Source: Balanoglossus misakiensis
Lineage: Eukaryota; Hemichordata
Assembly: GCA_040954595.2 (NCBI GenBank)
Contig: CM082598.2
Span: 9,300,001-9,364,000, forward strand
Direction of reading: 5' to 3'
Length of the DNA: 64,000 nt
This document shows positions 1 to 11,292 of the stretch, piece by piece. Under the pieces are notes generated by a model. That model saw only the letters and a list, made by a program, of their open reading frames with translations. It did not search any database and was not told where the DNA came from. How positions within the stretch are numbered: position 1 is the first letter of the stretch; the number at the start of each line of letters is the position of its first letter. Position numbers and translations under genes: made by a program.

Positions 1-479
1 TAGTATTCAAAGTAGGACAACCCCCCCCCCCCCATTCCATTTCTACACTCAATTTAAAACAATTCCAAAAAGCATGACGTGAAAACTGATACAGACAAAC
101 ACAACCGATAGCTTTACTAGTGAATGAAAGTAGTTGAACCATCTCTGATGACAATGAAAACAAAGTAACCCAGTTGGATGGCGCACAAACTGTAGACACA
201 CAAGACAACTGTGTTGGTTGTAGACACAAGATGAAATGGATCCCTTGCCATTGGTTAGAGAAATATTCAAAGGTCATAAGGTCAACTAGGTTACACACTA
301 TAACACCAGAATTGGTACGACAGTCAGTTTGAAACCCAACTCTCATCAGGAAAACTACATTTGTTTGTTTTTATGGTTTCATTATGCTACATGAAATACT
401 TGCTTCATTTAACACGGTATAAATCCTGAATCCCATCAGTAAATGAAATTTCTTACTGTGGCATTTTTCTCAAAGGAAA

Positions 480-725
480 GGGGTCATTGCGCCGCGTGGG
501 TGTCCCCCTTGATGAGAATATTTCCTCCCATACCAGCACAAACCACACTGCAGTCGCCACGACCTACAAGAATCTTCAGTTACTGTCATGCCCAGTCTAT
601 GCTACAGTTGGCTACTTCGTTCATTCTAAGGATTATCTAATTTCAGGGATTTGTGGATGAATTGTAATGTTTATCAACAAACAAACAAACACGGCGCGAG
701 GACCCCTTCACTTTGAAATAAAATT
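480..725 (+). repeat. Dispersed repeat, copy 1
   Basis: It shares CACTGCAGTC..., TCATGCCCAGTCTA, GATCTAATTTCAGGGATTTG-like sequence and GCGGCGCGACGACCCC-like sequence with 33085-33275. Both end in an A/C-rich CAAACAAACAAAC run, followed by the GCGGCGCG stretch. Probably an old SINE-like or MITE repeat. Confidence 0.55.
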
Positions 726-1409
726 CATACACATTACTAATTTTCACATAAGTATGGTAATTTAGTGTTTGGTTTAGGGAACCAGTTCAACCTGTATGTG
801 TTTTTTTCACTTTCATTGCCATCTTTTCATCTCTCACAAACATACCCACCCTCTCTCACCCCAACACAACTATTTTTTTAATGAAATACAGTGCATGGAA
901 TGTCAAGGCGGGCCCTGTACCGAACGAGTTCTGTAATGCCAAACTGTCTCATTATGAAACCAAACTACCGTAAAGTCAGTAACAGCTCAGGGGAATCAAG
1001 AATGAACAGTTCATGTTGCCACTAAATGGGTGTGGGTTTTAGGCGTGTGTTTTATCTCTTCACTCAAAATAACTGTGAACATACAACTTCCAGACCATAG
1101 TTCGATAAGTTTTATCTCACTTCTCAGACAGTGTGCTCTGAAACCTGATCACATTTGAAACCGACTTCAAAACTGGCAATGTGTTTTTTTATACGATTTG
1201 TATTCCTTACCATTGTTCCAAGCTTTGGTCAAGTTTTATACAAAAATGGTTAAGTCAATATATGGGCTGTCATCAGATCTTTTCTGTATACATGTACTTT
1301 GCAATGGCAGTAGTGGGAGAGATATCAAGTGTAAAAAGAAAGTCTAACCTACAATTCACAAAATTGTCCAGAGCTTTTTTTTCTTTAAAATAACTTCGTT
1401 TTATTTCAC

Positions 1410-1770
1410 TCTGAACATTTTTCAACAACGACAAAAAGAAAAAAAAAATACAAGCACAGACCAAACTTTAGTAAAGGATATCTTTTAAGCTCTTGTTTGA
1501 AAATTATTTCAGTATTTGAATCTTGAATGCATAAACAACGGCATTTATGGATTGACCATTTCGCGATCAGTACAATCAAGTTAAGCATATTATTGACATT
1601 TACGTCGACAAAAATACCTATGCCTTCAACAATCGTTTCCCAGGTGAGAATAACATTTCGTTGATATAATACTTGAACAATACTCTCTGTCATATTCCAA
1701 ACTTTTCTGGCAATGATACATTCAAAGTAACGGTGTTTAGTGGTGCCCAGAGCTATTTTTGCTGTAATCG
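1410..1770 (-). mobile_element. LINE reverse-transcriptase C-terminal remnant
   Basis: On the minus strand a frame carries HRYFECIIARKVW followed by about 40 residues and then NNMLNLIVLIAKWSIHKCRC and FKQELKRY. The pattern H-x-F-x-C-x7-W, then N-L-I-x-L-x-AKW-x-I-x-K and F-x-x-ELK-x-Y, is the region after the reverse-transcriptase domain (zf-RVT-like) of non-LTR retrotransposons. Only this 3' part is present, so the copy is dead on arrival (5'-truncated). Clade not determined. Confidence 0.6.
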
Positions 1771-2789
1771 TGTGTGTGTGTGTGGACATGTCCAGTTCAA
1801 CCAGACCTGGCCTCGATTGGAAATCACAATGTTGATTATGGCCACATATAACGCAAGCCCTCCCGGGATCTCTTGTATCAGCCCTGTGTACCCGTCAGCC
1901 ACTGACAATGAGCAAGTGTGGACACCTAAGAAATTTGACCAGTACATATGCATCACCAAAGAAATGTTTAGCTATGACCAGACTTTGACTTGGCCTACTT
2001 GTTGAATCTGATTTCGTTTGCTCTTGGCAGAGTTCCAGGTCAATGCTTAACAATTAAAGTGAAAGAATGTGTTACCTTCCCACACTATATTTTGCATATG
2101 AAAGACCAATGCTCTTTCACTGTCCCTAAACTTCACAGAAACACTATTTGCCTGGAATTCCTTTGAAAAATACAAAAACTCATGACATTTATCATGATGT
2201 TAATAAATTTCTGATTCTAAACATTGCCTGAGGACATCCCAATGGTAAATTGTACAAACATTTCAACCCCATCCCGAAATTACCAATCACCTACCTACAA
2301 AACTGGACATCAACATGACTGAAAATGTCACTATTTATGTTGGTAAGTGGCCTCTCACTCAAGTTTTCATCTAAAGCCCAAGATAAACCCAATATTTTTT
2401 GGTTCGAAGAGCAAGTCATCACACACAAAATACCATACCAGCATAAGTGTACATTGTATAGTCATGCAAATGAGCAAACTATGTAGCCTGCCCTCTGGTG
2501 GCCAATGCTGATCATTGTTTCACACCCCATATTTTCAAAATGACAAAAAATTGTCAATGATTACACTCACTTTTAATGAAAATGTAAACAGGTTTAGTTT
2601 CGCTTGGTCAACTTCCAAGAAAAATACTTATTCCAGCCCTTCCGGAAACTGAAGTGCTTATCTGTGGACACTTTATTATTTGCCCTGCCATGTTATCTTT
2701 TTTTACAGCTGTGCAGCCACAGTTCTTATCATACAACAGAACATAGTACATACTAGTAAATCAATTTGTTCCATGACCACACACATTAA

Positions 2790-3143
2790 AGGGACAAAGT
2801 CTCTCTCTCGCTGCCCTTTTTCCATTAATTATGTTTGATACAAGACACTGTTTATGTTATTCTACATGTGTATGAGTAGTGAATGAACGTTCAACCACAC
2901 ACAACTTCCATCTCGCTTGTAGGATATGAGAGTAAAAACTCGACCAAAGTGTGAATAAATGGTAGAGACCGATTATTCATTTTGGCAAGTTTTTCCACTC
3001 TCGTGTCTACACGTGGGATGGAAGTTGTGACTTGTGTGTGGTTGAACGTTGATATTCATATCGACATGTACATTAACATACACGTTATCTTGTATCAAAC
3101 ATAATTAATGGGAAAGAGGCAGCGAGAGAGCGACCTTGTCCCT
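2790..3143. mobile_element. AGGGACAAAG foldback MITE, complete copy
   Basis: 354 bp with near-complete palindromic structure. TTAA flanks at 2786-2789 and 3144-3147. The terminal 25 bases carry the TCTCTCTCGCTGCCC block and its inverse. Central halves read as inverse copies around about 2965. No open frame, so non-autonomous. Confidence 0.85.
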
Positions 3144-3147
3144 TTAA

Positions 3148-5504
3148 CAGACATTACAATTCTACAATGCTGCATTTTTTGAGCTAGTTGCTTCACTAAT
3201 GGCGAGTCCATGATGAAGGGAGCATGATATCCAGTATTCAATCATGTTACCAAAGCAACACAGTAAGAACTTCAATAGAAAGGCCCTAAAAGACAATTAA
3301 TTTAATAATTTATTATTTCAATGAACCAATGATTGATGCATAAAAGTAATACCCAATGAATTTTCCACCATACTTACATGTAAAGAGCAAGTTGGCTTCA
3401 CCACTGCATCATTTCAACACAATGCTAAGTACAGTACTCCTGCTAAAATCTTCAATTCAATAGACCTTACTGATACTTGATAAGAGTAAGAGCATAATCA
3501 AGTTTACAACATACGTACTGATGCTGGAGACATCCAGGAGAACCGTGTTTGCCTTGGTTGCAGTCCTTAGGACCACCAACCACTAAATTGATTGGCTACC
3601 CATGAATTGTTCAGCTATCCTCTGTACAATGAATGAATGAACAACTGTGACCAGAATGAAAATTCAACTATTTTTACTGACATTTGGATCACCTTAAACA
3701 TGTCTACAAAGTGTTAAGAAATGCACTCAAATGGGAATTAGCTTAATTCTGTGAGTTTGTTTTTCAACTAGTTTATAATGACATCAATACCTATAGCTCA
3801 TTAACGGCAAACACGGGAAAGAAAAATCAATTTTGCCTCAAGCTGGTAGATTAGTGTGTGAGAACTTGAGCCAAGTCTACTGTATTGGAGGGTGGCTTAT
3901 GACAGAAGGGAACACCTACGATGAGATTAGCAGTAGCTAAGCAACTAGTCTATGGAAGTAAAATCAATTTGGCAGTCAATGGAACGCATTCCATTGCATT
4001 TGTTTGAGGCTTGCTTTATGGAAACTTTTTTTCTTCACTGGGCCAGGGCTTGTTAAGATTGTAAAACTAATACAGTGTTTTTGTTAATGGTAAAAAGGTT
4101 TTATCTCCTTGTCTCACTCTCATTCACTTTATTTGAAGTCTTGGCATGTCTGAGCCAGTCATAAATGTTACTTTGTTCCCAAACCATTTATGTATTTTTG
4201 TGAAATTCAGAAAAAAAAACTATAACGTTATGGTAAAACACCTGGTATTCCCTTAAGTTATCTAATTTACCTAATAATGTAACAAAATAATGACAGAATA
4301 ATGGAACAGAAATAGTGTTCAAAGTTAGGTTAGCGAATTTGCCTTTTTAAAAAATAAGCAGACAGCCATCTATCCTAATGAATATATCTTTTCAGTTTTC
4401 TACTGTAAAATGCGATCTAAAATAATTTTTTGACACTGAAACACGGTACTGCTCTAATTGACAACTTGTACAATTTCATTTTCAAGATTTGGCGGTATCT
4501 TCAAAGAGCCCTCTAACTTAGCCCTCTAATATCACATTCGATAGAACACGTCCAAACAAGATTATTTGCATCTGACAATACACTCCATAAAATATACCAT
4601 TAGTTCATAGCTATAAATTCTTTCCGCTATTTTGTCAACAGAAAATCAGTTCTCACAATATGGTTTCTGTATTAGCTCAAACATATTCTTGTAGAGTATG
4701 TGTTGACCAAGAGACGACAAAAGGCCGACATGATATCTTGACTAAAACACACACACTATTTGGAATGTTGCATGTCCCGGCAGTATTACACATTCTTGTA
4801 TTCACTAAGGGCAACAATGACCCGACATTGTTAATGTACACCGCCTTTAATCTAAGAAAAGCACTCCACTCAAAACCTGATACAACATTTCCACCACATT
4901 GCTTGACAGTATGTGTCCTAGTTTGGAATGAGCAAGTTGTGCTTTTCTATGCCAGCGTGCAACTAATTATGATCATTGTGAGACCAAAGTCTATAGCTAT
5001 GCAATGCTACAAACTCTTGAATACTCAGCAGAATAAATCCATTTAAATTCAACATTAAGGGTGAGAATTTCTGCACTTGGTTAGCTTATAAATATTTCAT
5101 GACACAGAGGAGCTATAATTACTCCCATTGTCTCAGTCAACTTGGTCTTGTCTTTTAATTAATACTATTACAGAACCAGTTTCTAACAATAGACCATTTT
5201 CCAAACTCCATGAGACCCTGCGAGATTTCATGTGGTGGCTGAGCAGTTTGTATTGGAGGACATTTTCTTTGACGCCGGAAAAAATAACACATGGCCCATT
5301 GTGTTAAATACTCATGGGCTGCATTTTTGGGGAAATTATCATAAAATTAACTTCCAAACTGTGCTAATATTAGCCCATACAGATGTATGCACTGAAGTAT
5401 ACACACAAGTATTTTAAACCCCAAAGTATGAGTGAATATGCAAGTTTTACCAGATAAATATTAAAGCTTTGCCACAAAGGAATATGGCCGTCACCGTGGG
5501 AAAA
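3148..5504. other. No gene recognised
   Basis: AT-rich sequence downstream of the visible cyclin D exons. A search for the missing last exon on the minus strand found nothing convincing. A 128-codon plus-strand frame at 4660-5046 has no recognisable motif. Confidence 0.5.
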
Positions 5505-5625
5505 ATGCATTTATAATGAAAACTCAAACATTAGCGCAACACATCGCTCCCCGCTAGACATCAGGCAATACGCGGTGTTTATGTCCTCGCGCATACTCAG
5601 CGGTATTTTCGTAATAACCTTATAT
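5505..5625. mobile_element. AAGGTTATT palindromic element, decayed copy
   Basis: The right arm (CGGTATTTTCGTAATAACCTTA) and the CG-rich centre are recognisable, with the left arm degraded. Just downstream of cyclin D exon 4. Confidence 0.5.
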
Positions 5626-5667
5626 TACCACACACCGACCCTTGTAAATATGTAAAGCTGTACTCAC

Positions 5668-5813
5668 TGAATCTATCTGGGTGATTTTCTGCAGTTCCTG
5701 CATTAGGTTTGTAACAAGAATCCATTTGGAATCAACACCACTCAAGCCGTTGGCAGCAGCCACAATACTTGCTGCTGCAATCATGGACGGAGGATGTACA
5801 ACAAAACCATAAT
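5668..5813 (-). CDS. ccnd: Cyclin D, coding exon 4
   Basis: This exon is too short to stand out as an open reading frame. It lies between TTTTCAG (minus strand, just above 5813) and GTGAGT (5662-5667). Spliced to exon 3 the codon G|AT restores the aspartate of ALCSTD, and the frame continues YGFVVHPPSMIAAASIVAAA, then NGLSGVDSKWILVTNLMQEL and QKITQIDS. The HPPSM..A.S..AA..GL pattern is the second cyclin fold of D cyclins. Its 146 bp are one codon shorter than the usual 149 bp, and it ends in phase 0. The next exon should carry the DCL..CQEQIE-like helix and the acidic C-terminus with the threonine phosphodegron. No such exon was recognised between 1 and 5667. Confidence 0.93.
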
Positions 5814-7795
5814 CTGAAAACCAACATTTAAAAAAACTTAAATCTTAAAGCTCCATTATCTGCATCTTTTTCACATGTTTTCAATATTTTTGTCATGTGT
5901 ATCTACTGCAGTTTCCTGTTCAAATTCCTGAAACATGATGAAATGCCTAGTGTTTAACTTATCAACGTACTACACAACCTTTTTTTTTTTTACTTATATG
6001 TGTATAGTCAGCATTGTTATTGTGTAAAATTTGTATTCAAGTCCGGACTAGAATTCGTCTGTCAACAATAACAATGGTCGCTACACACATACAGGCTATA
6101 CTGACATATGGAGTACTGGTATATTAGCATACTGTTCAGTGCAGAACAAGAAATTGCATTTGACATACAAAAAAAGGTTACAGCTAATGTCCTTTTATGT
6201 CATTTTTTTAGATATGACATGATATGACACTGATAGCTTGAGTTATTCATACCTCCCAACTCCCTGGCTATTCCTCATCGTAAATGGTACTTACAGATTA
6301 TTTCAGAAAAAATGCAATCTTAACTAAAAGTTTTGACAATGGCTGACAGTTGTGATTACCATGCATGGCTAAATCAATTTTCCCTGTAGCAAAATTTCAT
6401 TTATCTAGGACTTTCAAAAATATATTTTTTCTTGAGTGGTGTGAAAAGGGTCTTTCCAAAAGTTTATGAATCCTGAAGCTTTGGCGAGTGAATCGGGTCA
6501 CGGCTACTTCTAGGCATGATAATCAACCTCATCAGTGACCACCCTTTTGTCTCTCTCCAGCCACGGAAGACATAACCAAGCCGAGATCTTGAGTTCTTTT
6601 CTTTCAGTATTCTTTTCAAACAAGCTTATACAAACATACATCTACATACAATTTCACTGACAATTCTGTCAAGAAAACCCAACCCAGGTCAAAGTTCCTT
6701 ACTGTATTTTTATTTTTATTCAAAGTTTTTATATATAGTGGGGCTATGCTGTTGATTTATGCCAAAATGACCATGCAATTGATGTGTGGTCAGCGTGCCC
6801 CTCATTTTGCATTGTAGGTCATTTAGTGATACCGCCAAACTGACATCATTTTGAAATTGTCTAGGTTATTACTTGTTTGTATCCACGACAATATCACTAC
6901 CTATGAATCTGCAACTTATTAAAACGAGATAATTTCTGAAGTCAATACTTCACGTTCCTAATGCCAGTAATATAATGAAAGTCTTGCCAAAGATTTTTGT
7001 CTGACTTGCCCTGACCACCTATTGCAAAGTCACTTTCATTCACGACTTGAAAAGTGAATTTTTTTAGTCAAACATATGACTGCTAAATAAAGAGTTTATA
7101 ACCTGATTTGAGGGTTTCACAAGGTAATTTGAATCATGACCATGACCTTTTGACCTTTTAAATGGAAAGTCCAACTCTTGTGACTCTAGGCTCATAAATG
7201 TAAAGAACTGTTGACAATCAACAATGTGCTGTCTTTTTATAACATATTCACATGGAAAATAATATTTTTCAGAAACTTTCTTTTTTACCTCAAAACTGAC
7301 ACTATTCTGCTTTCTTATTCCATTGGTCAAGTGTGCGTACTCTTTCAACATTAAATTTATTTCACAAAAGTGTAGGACTGGGTTAGACTACAGAGTAGTT
7401 GGACTTCCTGGAAAGGAAAGTCTTGACCTATCAATTAGCTTGACTGTTGATGTATTCAAATTATACCTAGCCTTGACCATATTCTAGCCTTCACCTTGGA
7501 CTGACACACGCCACTGTTTGACTCACAATTCATCAGTAAACACAACACTGATATCAAATGGAATCCCATGTTTGTGGACAGCAGCTGTAACTTTTGATAT
7601 CTACAGTATTTTTTTAGCCACTAGTTCCTTATTCTACCCCCTCCAACATGTTGATATACCAAGTATTCAGCTTGTTCTCACAGCCCACATAGTAATGTTA
7701 CTGTTGACGATTGAATGTCAAAAATAGCCTGGTGTACTTTATTTGTGTAACTACTTTGTTGACCAGTTGAATACTTGGCATTTAAAGGGATAAAG
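5814..7795. other. Cyclin D intron 3, unique part
   Basis: AT-rich intron sequence without recognised exons or elements; some of it (5830-6180) resembles 59290-59640 (AATTCCTGAAACATGATGAAAT and AATTCAAGTCCGGACTAGAATT occur in both), a further dispersed repeat pair. Confidence 0.6.
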
Positions 7796-8055
7796 TCTTT
7801 CTCTCGCTGCCCTTTAACAATGTTCAACCATACACACCTTCAATCCCGCTTGTAGACACGAGACTGAACAATTTTTGCCAAAATGAATAATCAGTCTTTA
7901 CCGTTTATTCATTTGGGGAGATTTTTTCTCTCATATCCTACAAACAGGATGGAAGTTGTGTGTGGTCGTACATTGATATACACATCAACATACACGTTGT
8001 CTTGTATCAAACATAATTAATAGGAAAACAGCAGTGAGAGAGCGACTTTGTCCCT
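7796..8055. mobile_element. AGGGACAAAG foldback MITE, internally deleted
   Basis: TTAA flanks at 7792-7795 and 8056-8059. About 90 bp are missing in the left arm after TCTCGCTGCCC compared with the copy at 2790. Located in cyclin D intron 3. Confidence 0.8.
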
Positions 8056-8786
8056 TTAAACATGACTTAGCTAGTAGAACAAGACATGGTAATTGTTCCA
8101 CAGACCGAAATACTGAAATAAGTGTCAACTACTGTCCTTTTCAGTTCAAATAAAAGCATTTCCTAAAATGTGGCTTCTGGAAATAGTATTTTATAGAGGT
8201 CTGCACATGGCCAAAGGGGATAAAACAGAAATTTTGGATAACTTTCCCATTCCAGAGAATATTGCTTTAGTTATATTATATGCCAAAACAATGTTTAGTA
8301 TAAGTATTACCAGATTCAATGCGGGAAAGTCAGTTTGCCAAAACACACATTTCTCGACCTGAACTGGGTATAAAAATTTCCTTTCCATGAGCCACAATAA
8401 ATGTAGATTTATACACATTCTTTTAGCTTAAGGATGTATGCGCAGAACATGAACTGATAACAGTGCGCGCGTGTCTTTTCCCCATATGATTACATTGATA
8501 ATTGTTAGAAAACAAACCTCTACTATTGTCATTTTCACGAAATTTTACACATAGCTCAGTCAAGTAAATATAAAATCATTGGTCAAATAAAATTGTGTGG
8601 TCACCGCATTCTATTTTGAGATAAATTTCCTTAAAATTTTTGTCCATAGACAAATCACCCAGAAAAATCATTGGTGAAAAATGCTGAGTCAGCAGTTTTC
8701 TTCTATTATTGACTGAATTCATGGCCCTGTATTTCATCACTGATTTTCATTACACTTACAAAGATAATAAAAAAAGCATCAATTAA

Positions 8787-9312
8787 AGGGACAAAGTCTC
8801 TCTCTTGCTGCCCTTTTTCCATTAATTATGTTTGATACAAGACACTGTTTATGTTATTCTACATGTGGATACAGTCAAACCCCTCTTAGTGGCCACCCCT
8901 ATATAACGGTCACCTCTATATAGTGGCCACTTTGTTACAGTCCCTGTGCAATTCACATGTGTGTTAATTAACCTCTATATAAAGGTCACCTCTCTATAAA
9001 GGCCAGTTTAGGAAAGTCCCTTGACTGGCCACTATAGAGAGGTTTGACTGTATATAGTGAATCAATGTTCGACCACATACAACTTCCATCCCGTTTGTAG
9101 TATATGAGAGTAAAAATCTCGCCAAAATGAATAAAAGGTAAACACCGATTACTCATTTTGGCGAGTTTTTTCACTCCTGTGTCTACAAGTGGGATGGAAG
9201 TTGTGTGTGGTCGAATGTTGATTCACTACATATCCACATGTAGAATAACATAAACAGTGTCTTGTATCAGACAAAAGTAATTGAAAAGGGCGACGAGAGA
9301 GACTTTGTCCCT
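8787..9312. mobile_element. AGGGACAAAG foldback MITE (TTAA target), inside the GGATGT element
   Basis: The termini AGGGACAAAGTCTCTC and its inverse are flanked by TTAA (8783-8786 and 9313-9316). The arms extend almost to the centre (CGCCAAAATGAATAA / TTATTCATTTTGGCG), so the whole element can fold on itself. It is itself interrupted by the CAGTCAAACC element at 8872-9050. Confidence 0.85.
8872..9050. mobile_element. CAGTCAAACC MITE (TA target, pogo/Tigger-like)
   Basis: The termini CAGTCAAACCCCTCT and AGAGAGGTTTGACTG are flanked by TA. Repeated TAGTGGCCACC / TATATAAAGGTCACC motifs fill the inside. The ends resemble the known TA-inserting Tigger/pogo class (family knowledge). 179 bp. This is the innermost of three nested insertions. 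Confidence 0.8.
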
Positions 9313-9392
9313 TTAAAAAAATGACAATACTTTCAATTTTACTGACATGGTCACCAAGCAACAGGATCTGAAGAGAATTTAAGAAAACCAAC

Positions 9393-9552
9393 CTGTTGAA
9401 CAGAGAGCAATAAAAGTTTGTGCGTGCTTCATTATAAGTTGTGATCGGTGCCTTTCTAGTGGTAACCTAGTCAAAATTTGTTCGAGGAAGTCGTGCGGTG
9501 TCACTGCAGACAGGTCCCACTTCAACTTGGAAAGTACTAGAAGTTCCATATC
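9393..9552 (-). CDS. ccnd: Cyclin D, coding exon 3
   Basis: This exon of 160 bp follows GTTCAG and ends at ACAG before GTTGGT. It encodes [20 protein letters not shown] and onward through [11 protein letters not shown], plus the first base of an aspartate codon completed by exon 4. This is the end of the first cyclin fold and the linker into the second. The 160-bp size and the phase-1 end match the usual animal cyclin D exon 3. The 3.6-kb intron that follows is filled with nested transposable elements (see 8432-9345 and 7796-8055). Confidence 0.95.
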
Positions 9553-10325
9553 CTGAACATGGTAAAGAGAAAAGAGACTCAATATGCAAATTTGATCAGT
9601 GCTCTCTATCGTTTTCTTCTCAGAAAGGCAAATGAAAGTCACTCTTAACCACCTTTTACGGTGACACTCTATCAGAAATCACAAAATTCTGTATAAATTA
9701 TCAATATTTCGACAGCCTTGCAAACAATTCCTCTTACATACACAGCTAAGTTGTTTAGCAATTTTCCTTTTGCATAAATTGGTCACGGTCAAACATTCGT
9801 CACGCTCTGAACTGACAACATTGACTGTGTTGTGTCAAGGGAATACTTCAATTACTACCGTAAAATTTGCAATTTCCTTGAGGTTTTCTGCCGATTTCAC
9901 GGGATGACAGAGTAAGGTAGCAATTTGTAAATTTCGCCATATCGATTTTCAGAAAGCTTCAGCGACATGGTTCTTGGGCACATGACAAATCACAAATAAA
10001 GCATTTGATAAGCAGGAAAACAAATAAAATTGCTCAGTGGGAAAAGGTTCTGACGACCATCCGTAAAACCCAGTCGGCGAGGATGCATTCATAATAACTG
10101 GATGTCAACATGTTTTCTACTTCTAATCAAATATGAAGAAATGTACGCCAATACAATATGGTATCGCGCACGCAAAATCATGTCAGCGTAGATGTTGGTC
10201 CCCAGACAAAGATCACACTCGCAGTCCCTTTCCGCATTCCGATAGTGAACAGGGATTTCCTCGTTTACGATCACTTTCGTCACTGGAATGAAACAACCAT
10301 AAATATCCCAGACAATGATAATTAC

Positions 10326-10541
10326 CAAAAGTTCGTCACATGTAATCGAATTATCGGTGTAAATGCACAATTTTTCCGCGGAGAGCGGGATTGTTTCTTT
10401 GAGTTTTGAAGATAAGAACATGCAGGCTGCTCCAAGCAGTTGAAGGCAGTTTTTCTTCCAAGGGACAAGAGAAAGAAAGCGATCCAAATAGTTCATCGAC
10501 AGGGGAAAAACTTCTTCTTCGCAATTCTGTTCCACACAAAC
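10326..10541 (-). CDS. ccnd: Cyclin D, coding exon 2 (cyclin box core)
   Basis: This exon of 216 bp (72 codons, phase 0 at both ends) begins after CAG at 10542-10544 and ends before GTAATT at 10325. It encodes [20 protein letters not shown] and onward to DELL, the first half of the N-terminal cyclin fold. It contains the NYLDRFLS helix, the QLLGAACMF segment, the SSKLKET lysine corresponding to the CDK-contacting lysine of human D1 (K112), and the [12 protein letters not shown] signature. The length equals the matching vertebrate cyclin D exon, which supports both splice sites. The open frame continues into intron sequence beyond DELL, so the longer reading frame seen here is not all protein. 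Intron 1 is about 560 bp. Confidence 0.96.
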
Positions 10542-11100
10542 CTGAAATAGCAGATAAAAATGAAAGAACCAATCAGTCAACGTGGACGGAGGGAGTCTTT
10601 GTTAGTCCATGCCACCAGCAATGACTACAGAAAGGCGTTCTCGCTATATGGCATGGCGTGTATCATTACACCACCAACTTGGAATCCCGCCAAAACCTTC
10701 TTCTCGACTTGATATTATTTTTTCAAAAAATTACTAAAAATCGATGCCGTCGTTTAATTTTCGTTAATTATACACCAAATTAAAGCTTGTTTTATGGTCT
10801 ACCTAAATATGTATAGTTTGAAAAGCTACACAGGTTGAAATTTGTTTAACGCGACTTCAACGATTACACACCTCGTCTTAAAGAAAGAAGCCATACGTGA
10901 TCAGTCGAGGCAAATAATAAAATATTTCCTAAAAATCTGGACAACGTGTAAAATATCGCTTATTATGAAAATTTTATAATTTATACAATACTCCATAATA
11001 TATATTGCCTACAGTGAAAAAATATGCCATAAAAGCGGGGAAATCGACATTTCTGTCAGAGATCCCATGATGATAATTGAATGAATGAGCAACCATATAC

Positions 11101-11292
11101 CTCAAGCATCCAGTCAGCCACCATTTTCCTCATGAACGGTTTCAAGTCTGTCTGCCACTTAAAATAGCACGGCGATGGACAATATCTTTCTTCGCAATCA
11201 AGCAAATTTGTCAGAACTCTAGAATCCTTCAGAAGAACGGGGTCTTCATATGCTTTCTTGCTTTGCTCCACCTCACAGCAGAAGAGATCCAT
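11101..11292 (-). CDS. ccnd: Cyclin D, coding exon 1 (N-terminus)
   Basis: This is the first coding exon of a D-type cyclin, the regulatory subunit of CDK4/6 that drives G1 progression through Rb phosphorylation. It encodes 64 residues starting at the ATG at 11292. Residues 3-7 read LFCCE, the LxCxE Rb-binding motif typical of cyclin D N-termini. Residues 13-24 (KAYEDPVLLKDS) and the end, MRKMVADWMLE, match the family up to the start of the cyclin box. The exon ends in CTTGAG followed by GTATAT, a phase-0 donor at the position where vertebrate cyclin D genes split (after MLE). One residue appears to be missing between YFK and PFMRK compared with vertebrate D cyclins. The gene runs towards lower coordinates. 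No TATA box or clear promoter was recognised upstream. Identity is certain at family level; with one invertebrate-type copy visible, D1/D2/D3 orthology cannot be assigned. Confidence 0.95.

Larger units (their letters stand above)
8432..9345 (+). mobile_element. TTAA element (GGATGT termini) interrupted by two nested insertions
   Basis: The left end TTAA|GGATGTATGCG is at 8428-8442. The body (CACATAGCTCAGTCAAG..., GGTGAAAAATGCTGAGTCAG...) matches the complete copy at 58488-58884. It is broken at 8786 by the AGGGAC foldback element (8787-9312) and resumes at about 9317 with AATGACAATAC and CAATTTTACTGA. The right terminus is lost. It sits in cyclin D intron 3. Confidence 0.75.

Noticed and set aside
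2080-2158. Minus-strand segment between TTCCAG and GAAG|GTAACA that could be an exon (ANSVSVKFRDSERALVFHMQ)
   Set aside because: It does not fit the expected cyclin D last exon and has no other support; its open length is within chance.
3500-3560. Minus-strand cysteine-containing peptide considered as the cyclin D C-terminus
   Set aside because: No polypyrimidine tract, and no match to the expected DCL..CQ helix.
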